From Ophiosphaerella korrae (Eukaryota > Ascomycota > Dothideomycetes > Pleosporales > Phaeosphaeriaceae), in the NCBI GenBank assembly GCA_028456385.1, contig JALNQF010000400.1, forward strand, positions 1 to 35,151: a DNA stretch of 35,151 nucleotides, read 5' to 3'. Both the position numbers and the translations under genes were made by a program. A model generated the notes under the pieces. The model did not search any database, was not told the DNA's origin, and saw only the letters and a program-made list of their open reading frames with translations. Of the stretch, positions 10,253 to 24,133 are shown piece by piece; the first letter of the stretch is position 1; each line of letters begins with the position of its first letter.

Positions 10253-12787
10253 TTAGTTATCTATAACTATAGTATACCTAATATTATATCTTATTTGTTA
10301 TTAATTGTTGTTATATCTATAACTATATTCTTAATTTCTAGTCCTTCTAACCTTAGTGTTAAAGGTACTATCTTAAACTATATTAGTTCCTAAAATAGTT
10401 TTCTTTTAATTATACTTAGTTATTAAGAGTATTTCTTTATTATATACTTTATTCTTTATATTTCTATAAACTTCTTTAATATAAAGTTTCTTGTAGCTCT
10501 ACTATTAATTATTAATTATACTTTCCTTTCTTAGTATATACTAATTTTTGTAATATATAGGCTTCTTACGCCTTCTAGCCTTTCTTACTTAGGTAACTTT
10601 ATAAATTATCTACCTTTCTAGAGCTATAGTCTTACTTTAAGTTTATATTCTTTATATTTTAGATATTTATTATTTGTATATTTATACTATAGTCCTCCTT
10701 AGACGTATTTCTTTGTTAGTTTAGGTCTAGGTCTTACTACTACGTACCTGTCTTCTAGGATTATTTCCTATCCTTAGATATTTTTTACTAGAATTACTCT
10801 TATATAGTTATAGCCTCTTTTTCTTATAAGCTATATATTATTATTTACCTTAGGGTTCCTATATATAATATAATTCTTATCTAGGTATAATATCTATAAT
10901 ACTTTAAAGTATACTAGATATTCTAGATCTATTATTTTATTATCCCCTTCCTAGTATTTGTCTTTACTAAGTATATTTATTATTAAGATATAGTATACTA
11001 CTAGTACTCTTAGTATATAGGCTTTATTAATCTATTACGTTTTTCTTATAAGGTATTACTATTCTCTTTATATAAGTATTTTTCTTACTATAACTATATA
11101 TTACTTTATCTATTTTTAAAATAGTATAAACTTTATTTTTTTAGGATTACGTTCTTTCTAGTCTTTATACGCTTCTTCTATACTTATAACTATTAAGTAT
11201 ATCTAAATAAACCTCTATTCTTTATTTTATTCTTTTATATCTATTATTGTATAGCTATTATAGCTATATACTATTAGCTAGGCGTATTTTATACTTCTTA
11301 TACTAACTTGTCTTTTACTACCTTATAGTCCTTTAGAGGTAGTTATAGTAGTCTCTTTATCTAGTACTAGTCCTTTAGCTTAGATTAATAGTACTAGGAG
11401 CTCTTCTCTTTCTAAGTCTTCTATTAGTAAGTCTATTACTTAGGCTATTTCTCTTAGCTAAGCTTTTATTCTCTCTTTTATTATAGCTACTCTATATCTT
11501 TATCTTTATAAGAACTATACTACTCCCTATTTACTAGAAAGATATATATAGTAGTTATTATTATAATAAAAGGTCTAGTAGAGTATTACGTATTATACTT
11601 CTTTACTCCTAGCTACTTTCTCCTAAGGTTTAGCCTATACTTATAGTACTTCTTTCTTCTTTTTAGTTGTCTTTAACTAAGTTTTTTTTTTTAGGTCCTT
11701 ACTTCTATAGTCCTTTACAAAGTGTCCTAGTTTCCTATATTTATAATATACTATATCCTTCTTCTTTTATAATTAGTAGTCTTTTATATAGTAGCTTAGC
11801 TTACTACAATTAAAGTACGTAAAGTCTTTATTTTTCTTTTTCTTTTTATCCTTATTTATATTAAGGACTATAAGGTCTCCTTTATTATAATTCTAGGCGT
11901 AACCTCTATACTTATTCTTCTTCTATTCTTAAAGATTATTATCGATTTGTATTACCTATTACTTTAGGGCTTCTAGTGTCTTTAGTTTCTCTATATAGAT
12001 TATTTTGTATTAAATTTTTAAGTTTAGTCCTTGCTTAAATTGTAATATTAAGGCTAACTTATTCTATTCTATATTTTATAATAGTTATTTAAACTATAAT
12101 ATATACTTAGGGACGCTTTTTTGTTATATAAGTCTTTTAAGTTTTTCTTTAGCTTATTAGGTAATATTTATATCCCTAAATACTACTTTTATTTGCCTAG
12201 TAAAGTATTTATAACTTCTAAAAATAGCTCTAATCTTATCCTTCTAGGTTATTAGAGAATATATTATGTAATTAGTCTAGTAAGGTTTGTACTATCTTAT
12301 TACGTCTTCTTTAAGGTATAGTCTAATATATATTACTTTCTTTTCTTCTATATTAAAGTATAGTACTTGTATATTTATCTAGAGTTGTGCTAATATAATA
12401 AAAGGTCTTAGTTTTTCTCTTATTCTATTAAACTTCTTAAGAATAGGTATCTTTAGTAATTTCTTTATTGTACTTATCTCTAGTCTTTAGGTAATTAGTT
12501 CTATCTAGTTCTAGCCTTTAATAATAGCTTTAATCTATACTTTATTTTACTTTGTGTAATCTTAAAGCTCCTTGTTCTACGTTTCTAAAGTATTAATTAC
12601 TATCTTTATATCTTCTTTGTCTAAGATTAGATTGTTAATTTAGTCCTTAATCGTTTCTTATATAGTACTATTAGACTTATAACTACTCTTAGGGGCTTTG
12701 CTTATTTTAGTTAAACTTTCTACTATCGTGTTAGCTAGACTATACGCTACTTACGCTTCGCTTCTCGTAATAACTAGATTAGTAAAG
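10253..12787 (-). pseudogene. Element 1, 5' part: gag and protease relic
   Basis: This is the continuation of element 1 after the nested element 2, read right to left. Gag occupies roughly 11600-12780, with the two zinc knuckles near 11700-11830, again with Cys replaced by Tyr. The linker and the protease follow, the D-S-G-A-T site lying near 10490-10520. The sequence picks up at 10253-10257 (TTAGT) exactly where 3226 leaves off, and the joined order matches the uninterrupted element 4 around 21585-21630. The beginning just inside the LTR (12787 leftward) is among the less mutated internal sequence and shows the leader CTTTACTAATCTAG on the minus strand. The many TAA and TAG stops make it non-functional. 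Confidence 0.85.
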
Positions 12788-13215
12788 TGTAATAGGCTGC
12801 CTATTATTAACTATAGGTACTTATATTAAGAGTTAGTAGATTAGGAGTTAATAACAAAAGCTTATAGGAGGATCTATAATAACTATAAATAATAAAAGAT
12901 GTTTTACAACTATCTTATATTAGCGTTCTATAGTTAAAGGATTAAATTACTAATACTATCCTAATAATACGTATTACTACTAACTATATACTTGTCGTAA
13001 TCTATAATCTGTAGTTGCTAAGACTAGTAGATTATAGATTGTCCTAATCTATAATCTATTAATACTAAGAATCTATAGATTATAGATTACCCTAGGTATC
13101 CTAATTATATATAGTCTCCTAATCGAGATTATTACTCTACTCGTCCTATGCTTCGTTAGCACCTAAGTCGGGACTAATTAGTTCTACCTCGATTTCTTCT
13201 ATTATACCTATAACA
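12788..13215 (-). repeat. 5' LTR of element 1
   Basis: This minus-strand LTR of 428 bp is of the same subtype as those of element 2. On the plus strand it begins TGTAATAGG and ends CCTATAACA, so the intact TG...CA ends are preserved. It carries the same double AATCTATAATCTATAG-type palindromes near 13000-13090. The matching 3' LTR would lie left of the window. The bases to its right (ATATA, 13216-13220) should be one half of its target duplication. Confidence 0.88.
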
Positions 13216-13455
13216 ATATACTTTACTATTTCTTTAGCTTTATAGCTTTATAGATAATAAGCCTTATAAAGTTATAAAGTTAGTAGCTTTATAGCTTTAT
13301 AGACGCTAAGCCTTATAAAGTTACGAAGTTATTACGTATCTCTATTGTAATTAACTTCCTAATTAAGATTATTACCCTATTTATCCTATACTTCGTTAGT
13401 ACTTAAGTTAGGACTAATTAGTTCTATCTCGATTTCTCTTATTATACCTATAACA
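13216..13455 (-). repeat. Fragment of another LTR, split by element 1
   Basis: The last 125 bp (about 13330-13455) match the 5' end of the family LTR, ending CCTATAACA on the plus strand. The part before it is a different central cassette: two 49-bp tandem copies at 13236-13284 and 13285-13333 built from CTTTATAG and CTTATAAAG. The fragment begins in the middle of the LTR, at the position equivalent to the ACTATATAC block of other copies, which indicates that element 1 inserted there. The missing part should lie left of the window. It may belong to a solo LTR or a whole element. Confidence 0.75.
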
Positions 13456-16400
13456 AAAGTTCTTAGAGAAGAATAAAGTAGTAGTAATAAAAGAAAGAGT
13501 TTAAGATTAGCTTAAAGAGATAAGATATCTAAGAGACCTACTAATAGAAGATTTAGAAAGAAAAAAAGCTCTAGTACCCTTAATTACTATAGAAAAACTA
13601 GTAAGTAATAAAGAAACTACTATAGTTGCCTCTAAAGAACTAAGAAGTAATAAAGAGTAAGTTAAAATTAAAAGTATAGAAAATACCTAACTTAATAGAA
13701 GAAGCTATAATAGCTATATAATAATAAATATAGTAAAATAAACTAAATATTAGTAGTTTATTTAGAAAAACTTACTAGTTATAAGTATAGAGGAAGCGTA
13801 TAAAGACTAGAAAATATATAATCCTAAAGTAATATAATTTATAATATTCTAAAAATAGATAGAGTAATATATAGTTATAGTAAGAAGAATACCTATATAA
13901 AGAGAATAGTAGTACTTTATAAGAAAAATATAATAGATTAATAAAGCCTATATACTAAGTATACTAGTAGTATACTATATCCTAGTAATAACTAGGCCTA
14001 GTATAGACAAATACTAGGTAGAGGATAATAAGAAAATAGATCTAAAACATCTAGTATACTTTAAAGTATCTTAGGTATTATATTTAAATACTAACTACTA
14101 TATATATAGAGAACCTAAGGTACGAAACTATATATAGCTAGAATAAAGGAAAGGATATAGTTACGTAAAAGTAATCTAGAGAAAAGATATTAAAGGTTAG
14201 GAACTAGTTAGTATACCTAATAAAAAATATATAGTAATTAGACGTAAAAAGAAACTATCTAAAGAATATATCTTAGGAAAACTATAGTAGAAATATATAA
14301 AAGATAAATATTCTAAGTACAAAGATATAAAGTAAAGTAATAGCTTTAGAAAGATAGATAATTTATAAAATAACCTAAGTAAGTAAAGCTTAATAGTATA
14401 ATAGGCCTACATATTATAAAAGAAAGAAAATACTAAGAAAGAAAAGTATAAGTTATAATTAATAGTAGAGCTATAAAGAACTTTATATTAAAAAAGTTTA
14501 TAGAAAATTATAGAATAAAGTATACTATAAAAAAGTATACTTAATAACTAAGTATAATTAAAAGAAAACTATTCTAGAAACCTATTAGGTTTAAGATAGT
14601 AATTTCTATATTAGAACTAAAAGAGTTAAAGATTAAAAATATAGTTATAAATATAATAATAATTAATAATAAGTAAGATTTAATATTAGGAATACTATAT
14701 TTATAGATAACTAACCTAAGGATTAACTAAAAAATAAAGAAAATTAGTTACTTTAAAAAAGATATATTAATAGCTAATATAAATATATATAAAGGAGAAT
14801 TCCTAAAAGAGTATAAGAAAGAGGAAAAGTAGCTTATAGAGCTAAACAACTATCTTCTAGAATACTAGCTATAGGACCTAGTAATAGACTTAGAAGAAAG
14901 AAAGAATATAGGCTAGAGCTTAGTCTATTAAAAAACTAAAATAAAATCTAAGATTAAGTAAGTATTTATTTAAAACGTAATAAAGAAAAGATAGATAAAA
15001 AACTTTTAATCCTTAGTAGTATATTAAATTACGTTTATAATTAAAAAAAGAATAAATAATAAATATCTTTAAGTAGAATTTAAAAAGATAAACAGAATAA
15101 TAGATAAAAACTAATACTACTTACTATATATAGATAAGATATAAGATAAGCTATAGAAATCTTAAATCTTTATAAAGCTAGATATTTAGAATACTTACTA
15201 TTAGATTAGAATTAAAAAGAGTAATAAGTAGAAAATAGCGTTTTAAATATAATATAGACTATTTAAATATATAGTTCTACTATTTAGATTAATAAATATA
15301 CTAGTATTATTCTAAGAGAGAATTAATATAGTTCTAAGTAAATACCTAGATATATTTATATTTATATACCTAGATAATATCTTTATATTCTTAGAATTAG
15401 AAGAGGAATATATACAATATATATATAAGGTGCTAGAAAGACTAGTATAGAATAAATTATTTTTTAAGATAAAGAAATAAAAATTCTATATAAAGGAAAT
15501 AGACTACCTTAGATTTATTATTAAACTAAAAAAGATTAAAATTAACCTAAATAAAATTAAAGTAATCTAGAAATAGCTAATACTAAAAAACCTATAAGAA
15601 GTATAATAGTTTTATAGGCTAGTAAACTTTTATAGAAAACTAATAGTAAAATAGTCTAAACTTATAAAACTATTAATAAAACTTATAAAAAAAGATACGC
15701 TATTTAAATAGACTTAGGAATGCAATAAGGTATTTAACTAGATTAAATAGAAGTTTATAGAAAATATAGTTATTAGAATATAAAACCTAGACCTACTAGT
15801 AATAGTAAAGATAGATATATTAAACTTAGTCTATAGAATAGTACTAATATAAGATAACTAGGTTATAAAATAAGAATACTTAGTTAAATACTTCTCTAAG
15901 AAAATAAAACTAGTAGATCTTAACTATCTAATTTATAATAAAGAAATACTAGTAATCTATAAAGTATTTAAATAATAGAGAGTATATTTATAAAGAGTAA
16001 AGTATTAAATAAAGGTCTATATAGACTATAAGAATCTTATAAGATTTATAATAAATAAAGACTTATTATAATACGATATAAGATAGTAAGAATACTTATT
16101 AACGTTTAATCTTAAAATTATATATACTAAGAGTAAAGATAATTAATTTATAGATACCTTAAGTAAATACTACTAGTATAGTTTTAGTTAAGAATAAAAA
16201 TAGATATTTAATTTTAAATACACCTAGAATAGCTATAATACTTAAGAGAAAAAGTAGTAAGCTAGATAAATAGATTTAAAAAGAAACGTAAAAAGCTTTT
16301 AAAGAAGTAAAAAAACTTAAGATCTAAAAAGGACTTATAAAAGACTATAGAAGAACGTATATTCTATATAAAATATAGAAGGAGTTTATATAATAATTTT

Positions 16401-17539
16401 ATAAAATTATATACAATATTATAGAAATAAGTATAGTAAATATACGCTATATAGAATACTATAACTAGTTAAAGTACTAGAATAACTCTTAAGAGTTATT
16501 ATAATAGATATTATTACAAAGTTACTTAAGGTAAAAGATTTAATATTAAAAGTTAAGTATAATAAAATCTTAATAATAGTCGATAAACTTATAAAGTACT
16601 TATACTTTAGACTATATAAAGAGAAATATAAGATAAAGGTTACTACGTACTAGGTCCTAGAGACTATAGTTAGCTAGTATAGTATTCTAGATAAAATTAT
16701 TATAGATAAAGATATAAGATTTATATTAAAACTATAGAGAATTATAATAGTATTATTAGGAACTAAATATTAAATATTAATAGTATACTACTTATAGTTA
16801 AATAGATAGTTAGAATATATAAATTAAATAGTAGAGTAATATTTAAGATACTACCTTAACTATAACTAGAATAATTAGGTATAGCTACTACCTATAGTAT
16901 AGCTAGTATATAATAGTATAAAGAATATAGTAATAAGAGTATTACTTTTCTTTATAAACTATAGATTTTACTCTAATATATACTAGATACTAAAATTTAA
17001 AGTATTTTAGTCTTTAAAAAGAGAAAACTTTACTAATAAATTTAAAGAGATATATAATTAGCTATAATAAGATATAGAATTCCTATAACATTAAATAGTA
17101 AAATACTACAATAAGAAATATAGAGAGAGACTTTAATTAAAAATAGAAGAAAAAGTATAGTTTATATAAAAAAATATTAAGAATAAATAATTAAGATTAA
17201 AAATAGATTATATAAAGATTAGACTATCTAAAGTAGAGAAGAAAGTTATACTAGTTATATTTAAATTAAAGCTACTAGACAAGATAAAGATATACCTAAT
17301 ATTCTATATAGTACTACTAGAAAAAGTACTATAAGAAGTAGAACTACTACTTAGTAAAATAGATAAGTATAGACAAGAAAGAGCAACTATAAAAAGATAT
17401 ATAAGAACTAGAGGATAACCTTAGTTACTCTAAAAAACTAAAGGACTTTTAAAGCTAAAATCCTCTAAGCTACTTAGAAGTAAATAGAGAAGGTTTGCGT
17501 TACTAGTAATAGATAGAGAGGCGTTAGACACGCTTAATA
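13456..17539 (+). pseudogene. Element 3: truncated chromovirus gag-end/pol relic
   Basis: This plus-strand copy is collinear with about 4935-9240 of element 2 and cut at both ends: on the left by the LTR fragment ending at 13455, on the right by the LTR starting at 17540. It keeps the protease site near 14460-14490, reverse transcriptase with YLDN at 15366-15377, RNase H near 15780-15850, the integrase core from about 16490 and the end of the chromodomain near 17345-17460. Two internal deletions are visible against element 2: about 120 bp near 16400-16430, removing most of the integrase zinc-binding region, and about 95 bp near 17330, removing the first part of the chromodomain. It is more decayed than element 2, which agrees with its being an older layer. 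Gag and the left LTR are not in the window. Confidence 0.82.
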
Positions 17540-17997
17540 TATAACTAGCTCTCTAGAGTTAACTTCCTAATAGCCTTAAGTTATTAGTAGATTAGGAAGT
17601 AATAATAAAAGCTCGTAGTATAATCTATAATAGACTAAGAATAATAGAAGATATTTTGTAACTATCTTAGTATTATTGCTTGTAGTTAGTAATTAAATTA
17701 CTAATACTATCCTTATAATACGTATTCTATTAACTATATACTTATATTAATCTATTTATATAATATTATAGATTACTACTAATCTATCTACACGTAACTA
17801 TAGATTACCTTAATCTATTTATATATTATTATAGATTACCTTTAATCTATTTATACGTAATTATAGATTACTACTACGTGTCCTAGTTATAGGTAGTTTC
17901 CTAATTAAGGTTATTACCCTACTCGTCTTATACTTTGTTAGCAACTAAGTTAAGACTAATTAGTTCTAGCTTAATTTCTCTTATTACGTCTATAATA
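17540..17997 (-). repeat. 3' LTR of element 4
   Basis: This LTR of 458 bp is on the minus strand. Its centre (about 17750-17875) holds four imperfect copies of a roughly 33-bp palindromic unit of the type TAATCTATTTATA...TATAGATTA. That is the same subtype as the solo LTR at 34222-34678 and unlike the other LTR of this element. It is followed on the right by the pyrimidine stretch that is the element's polypurine tract on the minus strand. Confidence 0.85.
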
Positions 17998-18012
17998 CTA
18001 TCTCCTCCTCTA
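17998..18012 (-). promoter_or_regulatory. Polypurine tract of element 4
   Basis: On the minus strand this reads TAGAGGAGGAGATAG and ends at the first base of the LTR. It is the least mutated purine tract in the window, and its position is the one expected for plus-strand priming. Confidence 0.75.
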
Positions 18013-18620
18013 TATAGGTCTTAGTTTATCTATTCTAGAGCTAGAGTTATTAACCTAGTTTCTTTATTAATATAGAGTTCTTTATCCTCCTTTATACCTA
18101 CTAAGTCTACTCTTTGTTGTCTTTAGTTAGCTAATTATATACTACGTTATAGTATCGCTATATTTCTTTATTCTTGTTATAAGTCTTTAAATCCTCTTCT
18201 AGAATATATTTCTTTAAAATATAGTAAGGCCTACAAGGTATATATTTATACTAACGCCTATACGTCTTATAATATTTCTAGTATATCTCTTATAAAATAT
18301 AAGTTAATAATACTTATTCTTGCGTTTATACTTATTTGTAATAAGAAGAGCTATTAACTATACTTAAGATAAACTATCTAAATAGATTGCTAAGGCTAAA
18401 AAAGAATATAATTAAATTCTAAGTATATAGGTAAAAAATTATACTTATCTAATTTATCTTTATAAGACAAAGGCCTTAAATAATAAAAAGTCTATTACTT
18501 AAGCTACTCTAGTAGAGTCTAAGCTTAATTTTAAGGCTATAGTTAAGGCTACTCCTATTATATTAGATATTCCTATTACCTCTCTATCTAGTAGTAGTAT
18601 TGTTAATTTTCTTAGTTCGC
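18013..18620 (+). other. 3' region of element 4 with antisense coding-like segment
   Basis: This stretch between the purine tract and pol corresponds to 9191-9811 of element 2 in reverse. The block around 18450-18600, read on the plus strand (antisense to pol), repeats the Lys-rich frame seen in the other copies, including AAGGCCTTAAATAATAA. Nothing else could be recognised in it. Confidence 0.4.
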
Positions 18621-21600
18621 TATAAGGTAGTCTAGAGGGTTTTAATTTTAGAAGTCTTCTAGTTTCTTAAAGTAATTAAAGTTATCTTCTAGTTCCTATA
18701 TATCTTCCTATAGTTACCCTTTTTTATCTATTCCTATCTATTCTACTAAATAGTAGTTCCTACTATTATAGAACTAATATACTAGGATTTCTTTAACTTC
18801 TTATTCCTCTTATTCTTTATATATATCTACTTCGTACACTAGTAGTTCTACTTCTTGTAGCGCTATTTTAAGTAGTACTATATAGAAGGTTAAGTATATC
18901 CTTATTTTATTTAGTAGCTTTAGTTTAAATATAACTAGCGTAACTTCTTTCTTAATTTTATATAGTCCTATTTTAATATAGTCTAATTTAGAGCTTAGTT
19001 TCTTACTCTTAATATTTTTTCGTACTAACTATACTTTTTCTCCCTTTCTAAATTAAAGTCCCTCTTTATATTTTTTATTATAGTACTTTACTATTTAATT
19101 ATACAAGAATTCTACGTCTTGTCTTAGTTAATTATATATATCTTTAAGTCTATTAGTAAAGTTTTCTTCTCTTAGAGACTAAGATATTTTAGGTCTTAGT
19201 ATTCTATATATATTAGGGTTAAATCTATAGTTTATAAAGAAGAGTAATACTCTTATTACTATATTCTTTATACTATTGTATACTAACTATACTATAGGTA
19301 GTAGTTATACCTAATTGTTCTAGTTATAGTTAAAGTAGTATCTTAAGTATTACTCTACTATTTAGTTTATTTATTCTAATTATCTATCTATTTATAGGTA
19401 ATATATAGTAGATATTACGTATTTAATTCCTAATTACGCTATTATTATTCCTTATAGTTTTAATATAAATCTTATATCTCTATCTATACTAATCTTATTA
19501 GGTATTCTATATTAGCTAATTATAGTTCCTAGAACCTAGTATATAGTAACTTCTATCCTTCTTTTCTCTTTATATAGTCTAAAATATAAGTATTTTATAA
19601 GTTTATCTACTATTATTAAGATTCTATTATACTTAACTCTTAATATTAGGTCTTTAGACTTAGGTAGTTTTGTAATAAAGTCTATTATAATAACTCTCTA
19701 TAGTTATTCTAGTACTTCTACTAGTTATAGTATCCTATATAGTGCGTATCTATTATACTTATTTCTCTAATATTCTATATAGTCTTGTAGTACCTCTATT
19801 ACTAATTATCTTACTTTTAGGATATAGTAGTCTTGTAGTAGCCTATCTAGAGTTTTATTAATTCCTTAGTATCTATATACTAGTAATTTATAGAATTATT
19901 ATATAAATTCTCTCTAGATCTTCTTTAGAATATATATTCTTCTATATACTTATACTAATCCTTCTTAGATTTCTAGTTTCTCTATTTCTTTAGATACTTC
20001 TTACGTTATTTTCTTAATCTATTTCTCTAGCTTGCTACTCTTTCTTTTAAGTATTATAGCTATTTTAGGTATATTTAGAACTAAGTATCCTTCTTTGTTC
20101 TATACTAGAACTATACTAATAGCGCTTACTTCTTCTTGTAAGTCTAGTCTTCTACTAAAGGTATTTATAAATTAATTATCTTTCCCTTTTATATATATAA
20201 TTTCTAAGTTAAATATTAATAGGAACTCCTACTATCTTATATATTATTATAATAGTTCTTTATTTAGTATAAATGTTATAAGATTCTTATAGTCTATATA
20301 GACTTTTATTTAATATTTTACTCTTTATAGGTATACTCTCTATTACTTAAATACTTTATAGATTGCTAGTATTTCTTTGTCGTAGATTAGGTAGTTAAGC
20401 TCTACTAGCTTTATCTTCTTAGAGAAGTATTTAACTAAATATCCTTTTTTAGTCTTTAGATCTTCTTGTATTAGTACTATTCTATAGACTAAGTTAGATA
20501 CGTCTATTTTTACTATTACTAGTAGGTCTAGGTTATATATTCTAATAACTAGATTTTCTATAAATTTCTATTTAATTATTTTAAATACTTTATCGTATTC
20601 CTTTATCTATTTAAATAGTAAATCTTTCTTTATAAGTTTTGTTATTAGTTCTATATCTTTAGACTATCTTACTATTAACTTTCTATAAAAGTTTACTAGT
20701 CTATAGAATTACTATACTTTTTTTAGGTTCTTTAGTATTAGCTATTCGTTAATTAACTTAATCTTTTCTAGATTAATCTTAATTTTTCTAGGTTTAATAA
20801 TAAATCCTAGGAAATCTATTTCTTTTATATAGAATTCGCATTTTCTTATCTTAAGAAATATTTTAGCTTCTACTAGCTTTCTTAGCACCTTATATATATA
20901 TTATATATATTCTTCCTCTATTTCTAAAAATATAAGGATATTGTCTAAATATACAAATATAAATACATCTAAGTATTCTCTTAGTACTATATTAATTCTT
21001 TCTTAGAAGGCTGCTAGTGTATTTATTAAGCTAAAGAGTATAACTAAGTATTTGTATAGTCTATATTACGTTCTAAATACTATTTTCTATTTATTACTTT
21101 TCTTAATTCTAATCTAATAATATACGTTTTAAATATCTAGTTTTATAATAATTCTTACTCTTTATAGCCTATCTTGTATTACGTCCATTTGTAGTAAGGG
21201 GTATTAGTTCTTATTTATAATTGCGTTAGTTTTTCTAAAATCTACGCAAGGTCTTTTATTATTTATTCCTTTTTTGTCTATAAATATAAGTCTATATACT
21301 ACTAAGGACTTAGATTCTTGTATCTATCCTTTTTTTATTACGTTTTTAATAAATACTTATTTAATCTTAGATTCTTCTTCTATTTTTCTATAGACTAGGC
21401 TCTATTCTATATTCTTATCTTTTTCTAGGTCTATTACTAAGTCCTATAAGCGATATTCTAGAAGATAATCTTTAGGTTCTATAAGCTATTTCTCCTATTT
21501 CTTATATTCTTCTAGGAATTCTCCTTTATAGGTGTTTATATTAGCCTTTAATATATCTATTCTATAGTAGTTAATCTTTCTTATTCTCTAATTATTATAT

Positions 21601-22900
21601 AGGCTAGTTATCTATAACTATAGTATTCCTAATATTATTTTTTATTTATTATTAATTGTTATTATATCTATAACTATATTCTTAATTATTATCCCTTCTA
21701 ATTTTAGTATAGAGAGAGCTATTTTAAACCTAATAGGTTCCTAGAATAGTTTTCCTTTAATTATACTTTATTATTAAAAGTATCTCTTTATTATATACTT
21801 TATTCTTTATTCTTCTATAAACTTTTTTAATATAAAGTTTCTTATAGCTCTACTATTAATTATTAGTTATACTTTTTTTCTTTAGTAAGTACTTATTTTT
21901 ATAATATATAGGCCTCTTATACCTTCTAGCTTTTTCTACTTAAGTAATTTTATAAATTATCTATCTTTCTAAAGCTATAGCCCTACTTTAAGTTTATATT
22001 CTTTATATTTTAGATATTTATTATACTTGTATCTATACTATAGTCTTCCTTAGACGCATTTCTTAGGTAGTTTTAGTCTAGGTCTTACTACTAGGTATTA
22101 TTCTTCTAGGATTACTTCCTATCCTTAGATATCTTCTACTAGAATTACCTTTATATAGTTATAGCCTCTTCTTCTTATAAGCTATATATTATTATTTACT
22201 TTAGGGTTTCTATATATAATATAATTCTTATTAAGATATAATATCTATAATACTTTAAAGTATGCTAGGTGCTTTAGGTCTATTATCTTGTTATCTCCTT
22301 CTTAGTATTTATCTTTTCTAGGTATATTTATTATTAGGATATAGTACACTATTAGTATTCTTAGTATATAGGCTTTATTAATCTATCGTATCTTCTTTAT
22401 AAAGTACTACTATTCTCTTTACGTAAGTATTCTTCCTACTATAACTATATATTATTTTATCTATTTTTAAAATAGTATAAATTTTATTTCTTTTAGGTTA
22501 TATTCTTTCTAGTCTTTATACACTTCCTCTATACTTATAACTAGTAAGTATTTCTAAATAAACTTCTATTCTTTATTTTATTCTTCTATATCTATTATTG
22601 TATAGCTATTATAGCTATATATATCTAGCTAGGTATACTCTATACTTCTTATACTAACTTATTTTTTATTTCTCTATAGTCCTTTAGAGAAACTAATAGT
22701 AGTCTCTTTATCTAGTACTAGTCCTTTAGCCTAGATTAATAGAATCTAAAGCTCTTCCCTTTCTAAGTCTTCTATTAGTAGGTCTATTACGTAAGCTATT
22801 TCTTCTAGCTACGCTTTTATTCTACTTTCTTTTATTACTACTACTCTATTTTTCTATAGAAAGTATCTTACTCCTTACTTACTAAAAAGATATATATAGT
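18621..22900 (-). pseudogene. pol: pol relic of element 4
   Basis: Read right to left: protease site near 21845-21872, reverse transcriptase with YLDN at 20940-20951, RNase H near 20495-20540, integrase about 19400-19930, and chromodomain near 18630-18780. All domains of a chromoviral Pol are present in the right order without a large deletion, so this is a complete copy spoiled by RIP. The catalytic aspartate pair of reverse transcriptase reads D-N, as in elements 1, 2 and 3, which suggests either parallel RIP at the same GAC-GAT codons or inheritance. The gag/pol border is approximate. Confidence 0.85.
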
Positions 22901-24133
22901 AGTTATTTTCGTAATAAAAAGTCTAGTAGAGTATTACGTATTATATTTCTCTACTCCTAGCTACTTTTTCCTAGGGTTTAGCCTATACTTATAGTGCTTC
23001 TTTCTTCTTTTTAGTTATTTTTAACTAAGTTTCTCTATCTTTCTTATAGTCTTTACTTTTATAGTCTTTTATAAAGTATCTAGGTTTCCTATATTTATAA
23101 TATACTATATCTTTCTTCTTTTATAATTAGTAGTCTTTATATAGTAGCTTTTCTTACTATAGTTAAAGTACGTAAAGTCTTTATTCTTCTTTTTCTTCTT
23201 ATCCTTATTAGCGTTAAAGATTATTAGGTCTCTAGTATCCTAGTTTCTAAGTTAGGTACTATACTTATTCTTCTTCTATTCTTAAAGATTATTATTAATC
23301 TAGATTACTTACTACTTTAAACTTCTAATATTCTTAGTTTCTCTATATAGATTATTTTGTATTAGATTTTTTTATTTAATCTTTATTTAAATCGTAATAT
23401 TAAGGCTAATTTATTCTATTCTATATTTTGTAATAGTTATTTAAACTATAATATATATTTAGGTACACTCTTCTATTATATAAGTTTTTTAAGCTTCTTT
23501 TTAGCTTATTAGGTAATATCTATATCCCTAAATACTACTCTTATTCGCCTAGTAAAGTATTTATAACTTCTAAAGATAGCTCTAGTTTTATCCTTCTATA
23601 TTATTAGAGTATACGTTGTATAGTCTATCTAGTAAAGTTTAAACTATCTTATTATATTCTTCTCGAGGTGCATTCTAATATATATTACCTTTTTTTCTTC
23701 TATATTAAAGTATAGTACTTATACATCTATCTAGAGTTTTACTAATACTATAAAGGGTTTTAGTTTTTCCCTTATTCTATTAAACTTCTTAAGAGTAAGT
23801 ATCTTAGGTAGTTTCTTTATTATACTTATTTCTAGTTATTAAGTAATTAATTCTATTTAATTTTATCCCTTAATAATAGCTTTAATTTATACTTTATTCT
23901 ATATTAAGTAGTCTTATAGTTCTTTATTCTACGTTCCTAATACTTTAATTACTATTTTTATATTTTCTTTATTATTAATTAGTTTATTTATTTAATCCTT
24001 AATTATTTTCTATATAGTACTATTAGATTTATAACTACTTCTAGGTACTTTACTAGTTAAACTTTCTACTATTGTATTAGCTAGACTATACGCTACTTAC
24101 GCTTTGCTCTTCTTAATAACTAAATTAGTAAGG
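22901..24133 (-). pseudogene. gag: gag relic of element 4
   Basis: This is the minus-strand Gag relic. The two zinc knuckles lie near 23060-23180, with Tyr codons in place of Cys. The capsid-like R-E-K-L-x-P-F segment lies near 23760-23800. The leader next to the LTR (24100-24133) reads CCTTACTAATTTAGTTATT on the minus strand, as in element 7. The frame is broken by TAA and TAG throughout. Confidence 0.8.
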
